NCBI RefSeq assembly: GCF_024343615.1
Contig: NZ_RJUB01000008.1
Location: 1-64,000 of the forward strand
Length of the DNA stretch: 64,000 nt
Direction of reading: 5' to 3'
DNA from: Ferruginibacter sp. HRS2-29
Lineage (GTDB): Bacteria > Bacteroidota > Bacteroidia > Chitinophagales > Chitinophagaceae
This document shows, one piece after another, positions 41,816 to 50,010 of this stretch (position 1 is its first letter; every line of letters starts with the position of its first letter). The notes beneath the pieces are model-generated. The model made no database searches. It was not told the origin of the DNA and saw only the letters and a list, made by a program, of their open reading frames with translations. A program made the translations under genes and the position numbers.

Positions 41816-42979
41816 TTAAGAGAACATATCACGAACCTTATCAAAAAACGATTTCTCGTTCTTATCCGGTTTGGGTTCGAAGTGCTCCGATTGCTGCATT
41901 TTTTCCAGCATATTTTTTTCCTCCGAACTAACATTCTGCGGTGTCCAGATATTTACCTGTATGAGTTGATCGCCTTTTTCGTAGCTATTCACCTGCGGGA
42001 AACCTTTTCCTTTCAGCCTGAATATTTTACCGCTTTGCGTACCGGCCGGGATCTTTATTTTGGCGCGGCCATCGATGGTAGGCACTTCTACCTGCGTTCC
42101 AAAAACTGCATCCGGAAATGAAATATGCAGATCAAATGCCACATTCAATCCATCCCTGTGCAATTGCGGATGCGCTTCTTCTTCTATCAGCACGATCAGG
42201 TCGCCGGCGCTGCCGCCACGTTCCCCTGCATTCCCTTTCCCGGAAATACTCAATTGCATCCCTTCAGCCACACCTGCCGGAATATCGATCGTTACTGTTT
42301 CTTCGCCATATACCCTTCCTTCGCCTTTACAGCTTGTACATTTATTGGTAATGGTGCTGCCTTCGCCATTACAGGTCGGACAAGTAGTTACGGTCTGCAT
42401 CTGCCCGAGGAAAGTATTCTGAACTTTTCGCACCTGCCCGCTTCCACCGCAGCCGCTACATGTCTGTACACTGTTTTTATCTTTTGCGCCGCTTCCCTGG
42501 CAGGTAGTACATTTTACATGTTTTTTTACCTTGATGGTTTTGGTGGCACCTTTGGCGATCTCTTCATAATTCATTTTCAACTTCACCCGCAGGTTGCTTC
42601 CACGGCTGCCACGTCCCCGGCTGCCCCCGCCGCCTCTTCTTCCACCACCACCGAAAAAGCTTCCAAAACCCTCATCGCCAAAAATATCGCCGAACTGGCT
42701 GAATATATCATCCATATTCATTCCCCCGCCGCTGTATCCACCTCCGCCGCCACGGCCGTTGAAGGCATTGTGCCCAAACCTGTCGTATTGGGCTTTTTTA
42801 TCCGCATCATTCAATATCTCGTAGGCTTCAGCCGCTTCCTTGAATTTTTCTTCGGAAGCTTTATCTCCAGGGTTCCTGTCGGGATGGTATTGCATCGCCA
42901 CTTTGCGATAGGCTTTTTTGATCTCCTCCTGGGAAGCTGTTTTGCTTACGCCTAGTATCTCGTAAAAATCTCTTTTCAT
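41816..42979 (-). CDS. dnaJ: Chaperone DnaJ
   Basis: 387 aa, a full type I DnaJ. J-domain at 1-70 with HPD in YHPDRNPGD (stimulates DnaK ATPase), a Gly/Phe-rich segment from ~75 to 135, and a zinc domain with four CxxCxGxG repeats (CTTCQGSG, CSGCGGSG, CPTCNGEG, CTSCKGEG), then the C-terminal peptide-binding domain and dimerisation tail. It works with DnaK and GrpE in protein folding. grpE is 82 bases upstream in the same direction; dnaK is not in the window. Confidence 0.97.
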   Translation of the reverse strand: MKRDFYEILGVSKTASQEEIKKAYRKVAMQYHPDRNPGDKASEEKFKEAAEAYEILNDADKKAQYDRFGHNAFNGRGGGGGYSGGGMNMDDIFSQFGDIFGDEGFGSFFGGGGRRGGGGSRGRGSRGSNLRVKLKMNYEEIAKGATKTIKVKKHVKCTTCQGSGAKDKNSVQTCSGCGGSGQVRKVQNTFLGQMQTVTTCPTCNGEGSTITNKCTSCKGEGRVYGEETVTIDIPAGVAEGMQLSISGKGNAGERGGSAGDLIVLIEEEAHPQLHRDGLNVAFDLHISFPDAVFGTQVEVPTIDGRAKIKIPAGTQSGKIFRLKGKGFPQVNSYEKGDQLIQVNIWTPQNVSSEEKNMLEKMQQSEHFEPKPDKNEKSFFDKVRDMFS

Positions 42980-43061
42980 ATACTTTATTTTCTCCCGCCA
43001 CGATAACGGGAGAAAGAATTTGTTTGCCGGTCAGGCGTGTTAAAATCGAAGGGCTGTTATA

Positions 43062-43610
43062 TTATTTACCTACCACTACTTTTGCGAAGCGGATAAGTTT
43101 GTCGTTGAGATAGTAACCTTTTTGTAATTCATCCACCACTTTGCCTTTTTGATCGGCGGGAACTTCAATCTCGGTAATGGCTTCATGTTTTTCTACGTCA
43201 AAATCTTCATTGATGCTGTTCATTGCTGATACGCCTTTTTGCTGCAAAATATTTCGTAGTTTATTGAATACCAGCACTGTACCTGTTTTAATCTGTTCGA
43301 TATCGTCGGTAGACTGCATTTGTTTTTCGGCCCTGTCGTAATCATCCAATACATCCAACAGGGAAACGATGATATCCTTGCCGGCAGTTTGTACCAGTTC
43401 CATCCTTTCTTTGGCCGAACGGCGACGGAAATTGTCAAATTCTGCAACCTGGCGAAGGTATTTGTCTTTTTGCTCCTGCAATTCTGCCGAAACCTTTTCC
43501 AGTTCGGATGTTTCATCTAAAGGATTACTAAGATGCGTATCCCCGGGAATATCCGCGTCTGCGTTGATATTCATATCATTATTATCGATTGTAGTTTCTT
43601 TTTCTGCCAT
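43062..43610 (-). CDS. grpE: Nucleotide exchange factor GrpE
   Basis: 182 aa. An acidic, disordered N-terminus (~1-35) leads into the long dimerisation coiled coil (~36-85, ending YLRQVAEFDNFRRRSAKERM). The C-terminal beta domain follows, with GVSAMNSINEDFDVEKHEAI and the closing YYLNDKLIRFAKVVVGK. It releases ADP from DnaK. It is the first gene of a grpE-dnaJ operon. No HrcA/CIRCE inverted repeat is seen in the leader, so regulation may be by an alternative sigma factor. Confidence 0.95.
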   Translation of the reverse strand: MAEKETTIDNNDMNINADADIPGDTHLSNPLDETSELEKVSAELQEQKDKYLRQVAEFDNFRRRSAKERMELVQTAGKDIIVSLLDVLDDYDRAEKQMQSTDDIEQIKTGTVLVFNKLRNILQQKGVSAMNSINEDFDVEKHEAITEIEVPADQKGKVVDELQKGYYLNDKLIRFAKVVVGK

Positions 43611-43696
43611 GGTCTCTTTTTAAAATGTTTGCAAAGGTACAATAGTCAAACATTTTGCCAATGAGGTTTTGCGGCCAAATTGACATTATTTGGGAC

Positions 43697-43795
43697 GTTC
43701 AAAAAAGTTCAAGAGGTTCAAAAGTTTAAAATGTTAAGAAATTTGCTTGTTTTCAACCTTTTGAACATGTTAAACTGTTGAACTTATGAACCTTT
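43697..43795. repeat. Imperfect palindrome of the GGTTCAAAAG family
   Basis: GTTCAAAAAAGTTCAAGAGG (43698-43717) faces CAACCTTTTGAACATG (43754-43769) and further GTTGAACTTATGAACC (43777-43792). It is a degenerate relative of the perfect element at 49901-49993. Confidence 0.65.
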
Positions 43796-43802
43796 GCGAA
43801 AT

Positions 43803-43825
43803 AAAAAACCCGGTCATTGACCGGG
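43803..43825 (-). terminator. Terminator of the 115-aa gene
   Basis: CCCGGTC (43809-43815), loop ATT, GACCGGG (43819-43825); on the minus strand it is followed by TTTTTTAT. It lies 24 bases after the gene's stop. Confidence 0.87.
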
Positions 43826-43849
43826 CTGTATAAAAAAAATCTGACTATT

Positions 43850-44197
43850 TTACTTGACTACCTGAAACTTACCTGACTCAATGATCACACCGTTCTTATC
43901 TCTCAACTGGTAAATATAGATTCCACGGAAAAAATCTTCCAGGTTTACATTCAACCTGTTGGGTACATTTTTGTTTTCGTAGACTTTTTTGCCAATGAAA
44001 TTGTAGATCTGTATGGAATACGACTTATCATAACCTCTTTGGAAATCAAAATTGATCACCGTGTAGGCCGGAATTGGGTAGACTTTAAGCAGCTTTGCCT
44101 GAATAGCGCCGTTATCGGCTGGTATTTTATTTTGAGCGAAAGATGTAAAGTTTAATCCAATAATAAAGATTAGTATAACAAAAATATTTTTCAACAA
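43850..44197 (-). CDS. Minimal T9SS cargo: signal peptide plus sorting domain only
   Basis: 115 aa. A signal peptide (IFVILIFIIGLNFTSFAQ) is followed after only ~15 residues by a T9SS type A C-terminal domain (KVYPIPAYTVINFDFQRGYD, IYNFIGKKVYENKNVP, FFRGIYIYQLRDKNG, ending GKFQVVK). No passenger domain is left. It may be a remnant of a larger cargo, or a functional small surface protein, since the frame is intact and it has its own terminator. It is flanked upstream by a MITE-like element. Confidence 0.82.
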   Translation of the reverse strand: MLKNIFVILIFIIGLNFTSFAQNKIPADNGAIQAKLLKVYPIPAYTVINFDFQRGYDKSYSIQIYNFIGKKVYENKNVPNRLNVNLEDFFRGIYIYQLRDKNGVIIESGKFQVVK

Positions 44198-44290
44198 GGT
44201 AAAAATAACTATTTCTTTTACAATTCCAACTAAATTTATGCCAAATAATTTACAAAATGTTTTAATGGATCAATGTGTAAATGAGGCAAT

Positions 44291-44456
44291 AAGTGAATGG
44301 TCAATAGTGAATAGTGAAACCTTTAAACTCTATAATTGGACCTCAGCTATTTATTATCAGAAATTATAAATATTTCTTACAAAATCGCTATTGATTTGAT
44401 TTGCAAAAAAAATATAAACCTCGAAGGTTTCACTATTCACTATTGACCATTCACTT
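44291..44456. mobile_element. MITE-like element with 33-bp perfect terminal inverted repeats
   Basis: Arms 44291-44323 and 44424-44456 are perfect complements over 33 bases (AAGTGAATGGTCAATAGTG start). The 100-base interior has no gene and shares short words with the element at 33359-33511. Partial copies lie near 29685 and 34188. It encodes no transposase, so mobilisation would need one from elsewhere. No target-site duplication could be confirmed. Confidence 0.75.
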
Positions 44457-44832
44457 TTCTTTAGAAAGCCCCGCCTTTCGGCAGGGCTTCTGTTATCCAA
44501 ACAATCCATAAAAACAAAAATCGTTATTGTTAGTACAGGACCTTTGAGGTGGATTGTTATTATTTTTTCGGCATACTGATGCCGGTCTGATAAATAGAAT
44601 TCTTATATAATATTGAAACCTCTGAAACTGATAAGTTTACAGAACACACCAATGGCACAATAAAGGAATGGGAAGAGGAATGCAGTGAATGTTGCCTCAT
44701 AAAATGCTCAGGTAGTTTTTTCATTAGATTTCAGATGTTACTATAACGCCGGGGATACTCTTTTATTATAGCGATCGGAAAAAATTGTGGGATTTGTTAT
44801 TAACAATGGTGAATAACTTCAACAGTCATTTT
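44457..44832. other. Intergenic region, no clear gene
   Basis: Contains a hairpin AAGCCCCGCC/GGCAGGGCTT at 44466-44489 and otherwise AT-rich, non-coding-looking sequence. An open frame on the plus strand from 44785 is antisense to the lipoprotein gene and is not credible. Confidence 0.45.
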
Positions 44833-45321
44833 TTACAAACGCCGCATATGGAGGATTTTGGGATCGGTGCTTCCCCACGGCGACAGTTTCATTACGGGCA
44901 GATCTTTGCTGATAAACCTCCACGAGCGGTTGATGAAGGTGAATTCGGCCGGTACGGGGGCCTGGTTGATATTGATGGTAAGTTTACTGTAATCGCTGTT
45001 GCTGCTCCAGGTGCCGGTATATGTATTGCCGCCACGGATTCCCGTCATTGGCCCATCGTACAATGTGTTTTTGAACAGCCTGAAAACATACCCGTTGTAT
45101 TGTGCAGTAATGTCATTAGCCGTATCTATTGCCAGATCCACTACAAAATCGCGGTTGAGGATATTGCTTTCAAAATAATCTTCCAGCGTATTTCCGGTGA
45201 TGCCGTTGATGTCTTTCTTGCTACAACTGTTGAGAAACAAAATGACAGCCGACAACAATAAAGCGATCAGGAAACGCCATTTAAAAAACGCCCCGTTAAA
45301 ATTATCTCTTGCCCGTGTCAT
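44833..45321 (-). CDS. Lipoprotein, paralogue of the gene at 38365
   Basis: 162 aa. The lipoprotein signal (FLIALLLSAVILFLNSC) follows a ~15-residue N-terminal extension. The domain after Cys34 (YNGYVFRLFKN, NTYTGTWSSNSDYSKLTINI, FTFINRSWRFISKDLPVMKL) has the same layout as the lipocalin-like lipoprotein at 38365-38799 (FTGYNFTFQAN, HTGTWSAVND, SKLVLDF). Its start lies inside the end of the carboxypeptidase gene (20-base overlap), so it is probably co-transcribed with it. Function unknown. Confidence 0.75.
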   Translation of the reverse strand: MTRARDNFNGAFFKWRFLIALLLSAVILFLNSCSKKDINGITGNTLEDYFESNILNRDFVVDLAIDTANDITAQYNGYVFRLFKNTLYDGPMTGIRGGNTYTGTWSSNSDYSKLTININQAPVPAEFTFINRSWRFISKDLPVMKLSPWGSTDPKILHMRRL

Positions 45322-46804
45322 AGATCAGTGAATATTTTTTTGTTGCATAACTGATAAATGCACCCGCATCCAGCGTTTGGCCTGTAGCGAGCCTGCACAA
45401 TTCGTCAGATAAATAATAACGCCCGTGCCGGTAAATATGTTGCTTTAACCAGTTAACAATTGTGCCATTATCGCCTGCCGCAACTTCCTTTTCCAAAGAC
45501 GGGTTTTGCCCGGCAATAGCTGCATACAACTGGGCAGCATACAAACTGCCGATGCTGTAGGTTGCAAAATATCCGAAGCTGCCGTGGCTCCAATGCACAT
45601 CCTGGAGGCAACCCCGCCTGTCGTCCGGGACTTCCACTCCGAGGTATTGTTTGTAAAGTTCGTTCCACACCGCGGGAATATCTCTTGTGAGGATACTTCC
45701 TTCGATCAACCCTTTTTCAATTTCATAACGGATCATTACATGAAAATGGTAGGTCAGTTCATCGGCTTCCGTACGGATCAGCGATGGCTGTACTTTGTTG
45801 ATGGCTTTATAAAATTGCTGTAGTGTGATATTACTTAATTGTTGCGGAAAAACTTTTTGCAAGGAGGGATAGTTATGTTCCCAAAAAGCTATACCCCGGC
45901 CGATACAATTTTCCCACAACCTGCTCTGGCTCTCGTGTATACTCAGGCTGCAATACTCGCCTAACGGCAACCCATACTCGTTTTCGGGAAGGCCTTGTTC
46001 GTACAGGCCATGGCCACCTTCGTGTATGCAGCTCCACAACATATTGCTGAAATCGTTTTCGTCCACCCGGGTGGTGAGCCTTACGTCGTGGTTATTGAAG
46101 CTGGTGGTAAACGGATGTTCGCTCAGGTCCTGCCGCCCCGCTTCAAAATCGAACTGCATTTTTTTTAGTATCTCGATACCGAAATCCCATTGCGCCTGTT
46201 TATCAAAATGCTGAAAAAGGAATGAATCATCCACCTGCTCTTTTGTAGCAATATCCTGCAGCAGTGAACTCAGTTGTGGTTTCAACGAACCGAACAATCC
46301 ATCTACTTTTTTTACTGTAAGCCCTTTGTCGTAATCGTTCATCAACGCATCGTAAGGATGTGCTGCAAACCCCAGCAGGTCAGCTTCCTGTTTTTTTAAT
46401 TCAATGATGTCATTCAAGGGTTTTTCAAAAACAGCAAAACTATTTTCCTTCCTCGCCTGTATCCATGCATGAAAGCTCCTGTTGACAGCTTCGCTCATTT
46501 TTCGTACAAACGTTGCCGGTAGCTTCCGGCTTTTGTTGTAATCTTCCAGGCTCAGCTCTACATTGCGTTTTTCGTTTGCCGGCATTTCCTGCAAAACCAG
46601 CTGCTGCAATAAGTTTTCCGTGTGTTCGCTGGTAAATTGTTCATGCGCCAGTTCGCTCAGCGTGGCGATCTGCTGCCCGCGTTTATCATTACCTTTTGGC
46701 GGAAGATAGGTTTCCTGGTCCCACTGTAAAACTGCCGATGCGTATTTTACATCGGCGATTTTATGAAGAAGCTGTTTGTATTGGTCATATAAAACGGAAG
46801 ACAT
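45302..46804 (-). CDS. M32 family carboxypeptidase (Taq type)
   Basis: 500 aa, the full family length. It removes C-terminal residues from peptides using one zinc ion. HEGGH at 261-265 gives two zinc ligands and the catalytic Glu, and the third ligand is in IHESQSRLWEN near 290. The typical YGLPLGEYCSLSIHES and FHVMIRYEIEKGLIEG motifs are present, as is DVHWSHGSFGYFATYSIG. Cytosolic: there is no signal peptide. It is followed by, and overlaps, a small lipoprotein gene; upstream is a pseudogene tail. Confidence 0.95.
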   Translation of the reverse strand: MSSVLYDQYKQLLHKIADVKYASAVLQWDQETYLPPKGNDKRGQQIATLSELAHEQFTSEHTENLLQQLVLQEMPANEKRNVELSLEDYNKSRKLPATFVRKMSEAVNRSFHAWIQARKENSFAVFEKPLNDIIELKKQEADLLGFAAHPYDALMNDYDKGLTVKKVDGLFGSLKPQLSSLLQDIATKEQVDDSFLFQHFDKQAQWDFGIEILKKMQFDFEAGRQDLSEHPFTTSFNNHDVRLTTRVDENDFSNMLWSCIHEGGHGLYEQGLPENEYGLPLGEYCSLSIHESQSRLWENCIGRGIAFWEHNYPSLQKVFPQQLSNITLQQFYKAINKVQPSLIRTEADELTYHFHVMIRYEIEKGLIEGSILTRDIPAVWNELYKQYLGVEVPDDRRGCLQDVHWSHGSFGYFATYSIGSLYAAQLYAAIAGQNPSLEKEVAAGDNGTIVNWLKQHIYRHGRYYLSDELCRLATGQTLDAGAFISYATKKYSLIYDTGKR

Positions 46805-46846
46805 TTTATCTTGCTTTAATGGTGTTTAAGTTAGATACGGTGATCG

Positions 46847-47003
46847 TTAAAACGCCCCGTATACAAAGATGACTTTGCACGCCTCTATGGAAGCTGAGCC
46901 TGGGTAGTTGATCTCTTTCGGATACCCGGTTGCGTTATAAGTATATTTACCCGTGAGATCTTCTTCGTACAAATTTATCGGGAACGAGGGCAATTGCGTG
47001 ACT
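46847..47003 (-). pseudogene. Tail of a second copy of the neighbouring lipoprotein gene
   Basis: On the minus strand, a frame of ~50 codons ends at 46847 and reads LYEEDLTGKYTYNATGYPKE followed by INYPGS. It matches the C-terminus of the 309-aa lipoprotein just upstream (LDEDLSGRYLYKTNGYPYRL) at the same distance from the stop. It has no start and is preceded by a stop codon; it begins ~20 bases after the intact gene ends. So it is a relic of a tandem paralogue, most of which was lost. Confidence 0.75.
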
Positions 47004-47023
47004 CTTACCAGTTGTTACCCCCA

Positions 47024-47953
47024 TCACAATGTTTTGTAAATATAACTTTCGATATGGTAATAATTGGTACCCGACGGAAAAGCCAGCCTGTAAGGATAAC
47101 CATTTGTTTTATACAGATACCTTCCTGAAAGATCTTCATCCAGCGTGCCTCCCTGGAATTCGTAATGTATCTTAAGTTTATTATTCTGGCTGCCCGACGC
47201 CATAGGGTCGAGCGTTTTAAAATTGCTGAGTTTTGCGAAAGGTGAAGGTTTGTTATCGTAAGTGTAAGTATACAGGTTGGTGAACTGGGATGCACCGCTG
47301 GGCAATATCGAGTAATGTTTATATCCCGTGATATTTCTGCCTGCATCCACCTCTGCGGTATCTACGGAATAAGAAGGCGTGGCGCTGACTGGTACGGTTC
47401 CTTCCAACACCTGCCGGGATGATAACCGAAAGATCCTCCCCGAAGCATATTCATACCGGTTAGTGATCTTTTGCAGCTGATAATAGGGTTGCCCGTTGTT
47501 CATATTATGCACGCTGTAAAAAGATGAATCATACAGGTTGCGGCCATCGGAGGTATAGAGATAAAAAGTACGGGTGGTATCGTTGCGTTGCGTAAGTGGC
47601 ATACCGTTTTCAAAATCTACCTGTTGGGTCTTGTAGGGCAGCGTATCGTTTCCATTATAACTATATGTGTAGGTGGAGGCGAGTATGTTATGAACGTAAA
47701 TTATTCTGGCGGTTACCCTTTTTGATGCATCATATACAAAATCCACGATCTGTGTAGTATCGCTGATACCCGAGAGGCTATCGATAGAAAATATTTTTTC
47801 GAGGTAATCCGTAGAGTCAATGGTCACGGGTGTCGGATCCGGCGGCAACACCGGACCTTCCGGAAGAGACAACTCTTTCTGGCAGGCCATGAAAAAAATA
47901 GCGGAAGCTGAAAATATTGTCAACAGTACTTTTTGTAGCTTCACAATGAACAA
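47024..47953 (-). CDS. Lipoprotein with YD-repeat-like beta structure
   Basis: 309 aa. A lipoprotein signal (VLLTIFSASAIFFMAC) with the lipid Cys near position 24 is followed by a Pro-rich spacer (LPEGPVLPPDPTPV). The remainder is repeated beta strands of the VDFVYDASKRVTARIIY, YTYSYNGNDTLPYKT, KIHYEFQGGTLDEDLSGRY type, similar to DUF4595/YD-repeat proteins common in Bacteroidota. No enzyme motif. It is probably an outer-membrane lipoprotein. Divergent from the Nif3-like gene. A remnant of a paralogue lies just downstream. Confidence 0.78.
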   Translation of the reverse strand: MFIVKLQKVLLTIFSASAIFFMACQKELSLPEGPVLPPDPTPVTIDSTDYLEKIFSIDSLSGISDTTQIVDFVYDASKRVTARIIYVHNILASTYTYSYNGNDTLPYKTQQVDFENGMPLTQRNDTTRTFYLYTSDGRNLYDSSFYSVHNMNNGQPYYQLQKITNRYEYASGRIFRLSSRQVLEGTVPVSATPSYSVDTAEVDAGRNITGYKHYSILPSGASQFTNLYTYTYDNKPSPFAKLSNFKTLDPMASGSQNNKLKIHYEFQGGTLDEDLSGRYLYKTNGYPYRLAFPSGTNYYHIESYIYKTL

Positions 47954-47988
47954 CTTTTAGGTTAACTTTATCGAATAACTGAGCAGGA

Positions 47989-49089
47989 ATGAAGATTAAA
48001 GATATAGCAAAAGCTTTAGAAAAAATAGCGCCATTATCCCTCCAGGAAGATTACGATAATGCTGGCCTGATCACCGGCAGCATGGATTGGGAATGTACGG
48101 GCATTATCGTTTCGCTGGATGCAACGGAAGATGTGGTGAAGGAAGCAATAGAGAAAAAATGCAACCTCATTGTGGCGCACCATCCCATCGTGTTCAAAGG
48201 TTTGAAAAAGCTCAATGAGAATAATTATGTAGAGCAAACGATCATCACTGCCATCAAAAACGATATCGCCATTTATGCCATTCATACCAATCTTGATAAT
48301 GTGCTGATGGGGGTAAATGGAAAGATCGCCGATAAACTGGGGCTGGTGAACAGGAAAATATTAGCTCCGAAATCTAACCTGTTGCGTAAGCTCGCGGTAT
48401 TTGTCCCGCTTACACATAAGGACATTGTGCTGGAAGCATTATTTGCGGCGGGCGCCGGGAACATCGGAAATTACAGCGAATGCAGTTTTGGTACCGAAGG
48501 TACCGGCACGTACAAAGCAGGAGAAGACACCCAGCCTTTTTTGGGCAAAAAAGGAGAAAGGCATACCGAAAATGAAGTAAAAGTGGAAGTCATTTTTCCA
48601 CATTGGCTGCAAGGCAATATCATCAGCGAAATGATCAAAGCCCATCCTTACGAGGAAGTGGCTTATGATGTGTTCAGCCTGGAAAACAGCTACCAGGAGA
48701 CGGGCAGCGGGCTAACGGGAGAATTGGAAAATGCCATCACTGAAACCGAAATGCTGTCTAAATTGAGGGGGATATTCCATATTCCCGCTATAAAACATAC
48801 TCCCCTTACGGGTAAAAAAGTTAAAAAAGTAGCCATTTGTGGCGGAGCCGGCAGTTTCCTGATCAGACATGCAATCAATTCAGGTTCAGATATTTACATA
48901 ACCGGCGACATCAAATACCATGAGTTTTTTGACGCAGAAAACAAGTTGTTACTGGCAGACATCGGGCATTATGAGAGCGAACAGTTTACACAGGAGCTGC
49001 TAATTGACATTTTAAGGGAAAAATTCCTTAACTTTGCCGTCCTAAAAACGGGCGTAAATACCAATCCTGTTCAGTATTACATCGGATAG
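47989..49089 (+). CDS. Nif3-like dinuclear metal centre protein
   Basis: 366 aa. NIF3/YbgI (DUF34) family, usually a hexameric ring with two metals per subunit. Metal ligands are in LIVAHHPIVFKGLKKL (two His near 60) and in the C-terminal DIGHYESEQFTQELL. A PII-like insertion at ~130-240 (FVPLTHKDIVLEALFAAGAG, HPYEEVAYDVF) is the form seen in Bacteroidota and Firmicutes. Its exact role is unsettled; GTP cyclohydrolase I-type activity has been proposed for some members. The zinc-ribbon protein follows 44 bases later, a pairing often seen. Confidence 0.92.
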   Translation: MKIKDIAKALEKIAPLSLQEDYDNAGLITGSMDWECTGIIVSLDATEDVVKEAIEKKCNLIVAHHPIVFKGLKKLNENNYVEQTIITAIKNDIAIYAIHTNLDNVLMGVNGKIADKLGLVNRKILAPKSNLLRKLAVFVPLTHKDIVLEALFAAGAGNIGNYSECSFGTEGTGTYKAGEDTQPFLGKKGERHTENEVKVEVIFPHWLQGNIISEMIKAHPYEEVAYDVFSLENSYQETGSGLTGELENAITETEMLSKLRGIFHIPAIKHTPLTGKKVKKVAICGGAGSFLIRHAINSGSDIYITGDIKYHEFFDAENKLLLADIGHYESEQFTQELLIDILREKFLNFAVLKTGVNTNPVQYYIG

Positions 49090-49133
49090 GTAAATACCGA
49101 AAGCCCAAACCAAATCAAAAAACAAATAACACT

Positions 49134-49889
49134 ATGGCTTCTGTTAAAGAATTTTCAGTAGAAGAAAAATTAACTTCACTGGTTCGCTTGCAAAAAATTG
49201 ACAGCAAACTGGATGAAATTCAGATCTTGAAAGGCGAATTGCCGATGGAAGTAAAAGACCTGGAAGATGAGATCGAAGGGTTGCATGCACGCCAGACACG
49301 TGTGGAAGAAGAAATAAATGGTATCACAGAATTTATCCAGCAGAAGAAAGACGGGATTGTAGAAGCGCAGGCGCTGATAAAAAAATACGAAAAACAAAGC
49401 GAGAACGTAAAGAACAACCGTGAGTTTGAAGCGATCAACAAAGAGATTGAAATGCAGCAGCTGGAAGAAAAACTTTGCGAAAAACACATCAAGGACGCGA
49501 CTGAAGAAATTGCTGAAAAAGCAAAACAACTGGAGTTTGCTAAAAAAGCGGTAGCTACCAAAGAAGCTAACCTGAACGGCAAAAAAGCTGAACTGGAAAA
49601 GATCATCAACGAAACTGAAAAGGAAGAAAAAGCTTACAACAAAGATGCAGCCGAAGCACGCAGCCACGTTGACGAAAGGTTGTTGCTGAGCTACGACCGT
49701 ATCCGCAAAAACTACCGCAATGGCCTCTCTGTTGTACCGGTTGAAAGAGATAGCTGCGGTGGTTGTTTCCACGCGATCCCTCCTCAAAAACAAAGTGAGA
49801 TCAAACTACGTAAAAAAGTAATGGTTTGCGAAAACTGCGGACGTATCCTGGTTGACAGCGAACTGAATGACAGCGTGGTGGTGAAATAA
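49134..49889 (+). CDS. Coiled-coil zinc-ribbon protein (CT398/DUF164-like)
   Basis: 251 aa. Residues ~8-190 form a long charged alpha-hairpin (KLTSLVRLQKIDSKLDEIQ, EKQSENVKNNREFEAINKEI). The C-terminus holds a four-Cys zinc ribbon: CGGC in DSCGGCFHAIPPQ and CENC in VMVCENCGRILVD. This matches the C4-type zinc-ribbon family of which CT398 is an example; a nucleic-acid-binding or secretion-related role has been suggested. It is cytosolic and probably co-transcribed with the Nif3-like gene. Confidence 0.9.
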   Translation: MASVKEFSVEEKLTSLVRLQKIDSKLDEIQILKGELPMEVKDLEDEIEGLHARQTRVEEEINGITEFIQQKKDGIVEAQALIKKYEKQSENVKNNREFEAINKEIEMQQLEEKLCEKHIKDATEEIAEKAKQLEFAKKAVATKEANLNGKKAELEKIINETEKEEKAYNKDAAEARSHVDERLLLSYDRIRKNYRNGLSVVPVERDSCGGCFHAIPPQKQSEIKLRKKVMVCENCGRILVDSELNDSVVVK

Positions 49890-49900
49890 TTATAAGCTTT

Positions 49901-49993
49901 TCAAAGGTTCAAAAAGTTCAAAGGTTCAAAAGGTTGAAATGCATTCCATTCGAATGTCAACCTTTTGAACCTTTGAACTTTTTGAACCTTTGA
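49901..49993. repeat. 37-bp perfect inverted repeat, GGTTCAAAAG family
   Basis: Arms 49901-49937 and 49957-49993 are perfect complements (TCAAAGGTTCAAAAAG start) with a 19-base centre. Each arm itself repeats GGTTCAAA twice. It lies between converging genes and may act as a bidirectional terminator, though without a T run. Confidence 0.93.
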
Positions 49994-50010
49994 ACTTTTG
50001 ACCGGAGCTG

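Noticed and set aside
44785..45261. 158-codon plus frame
   Set aside because: Antisense to the lipoprotein gene at 44833-45321, which has a proper lipobox and a paralogue in the window.
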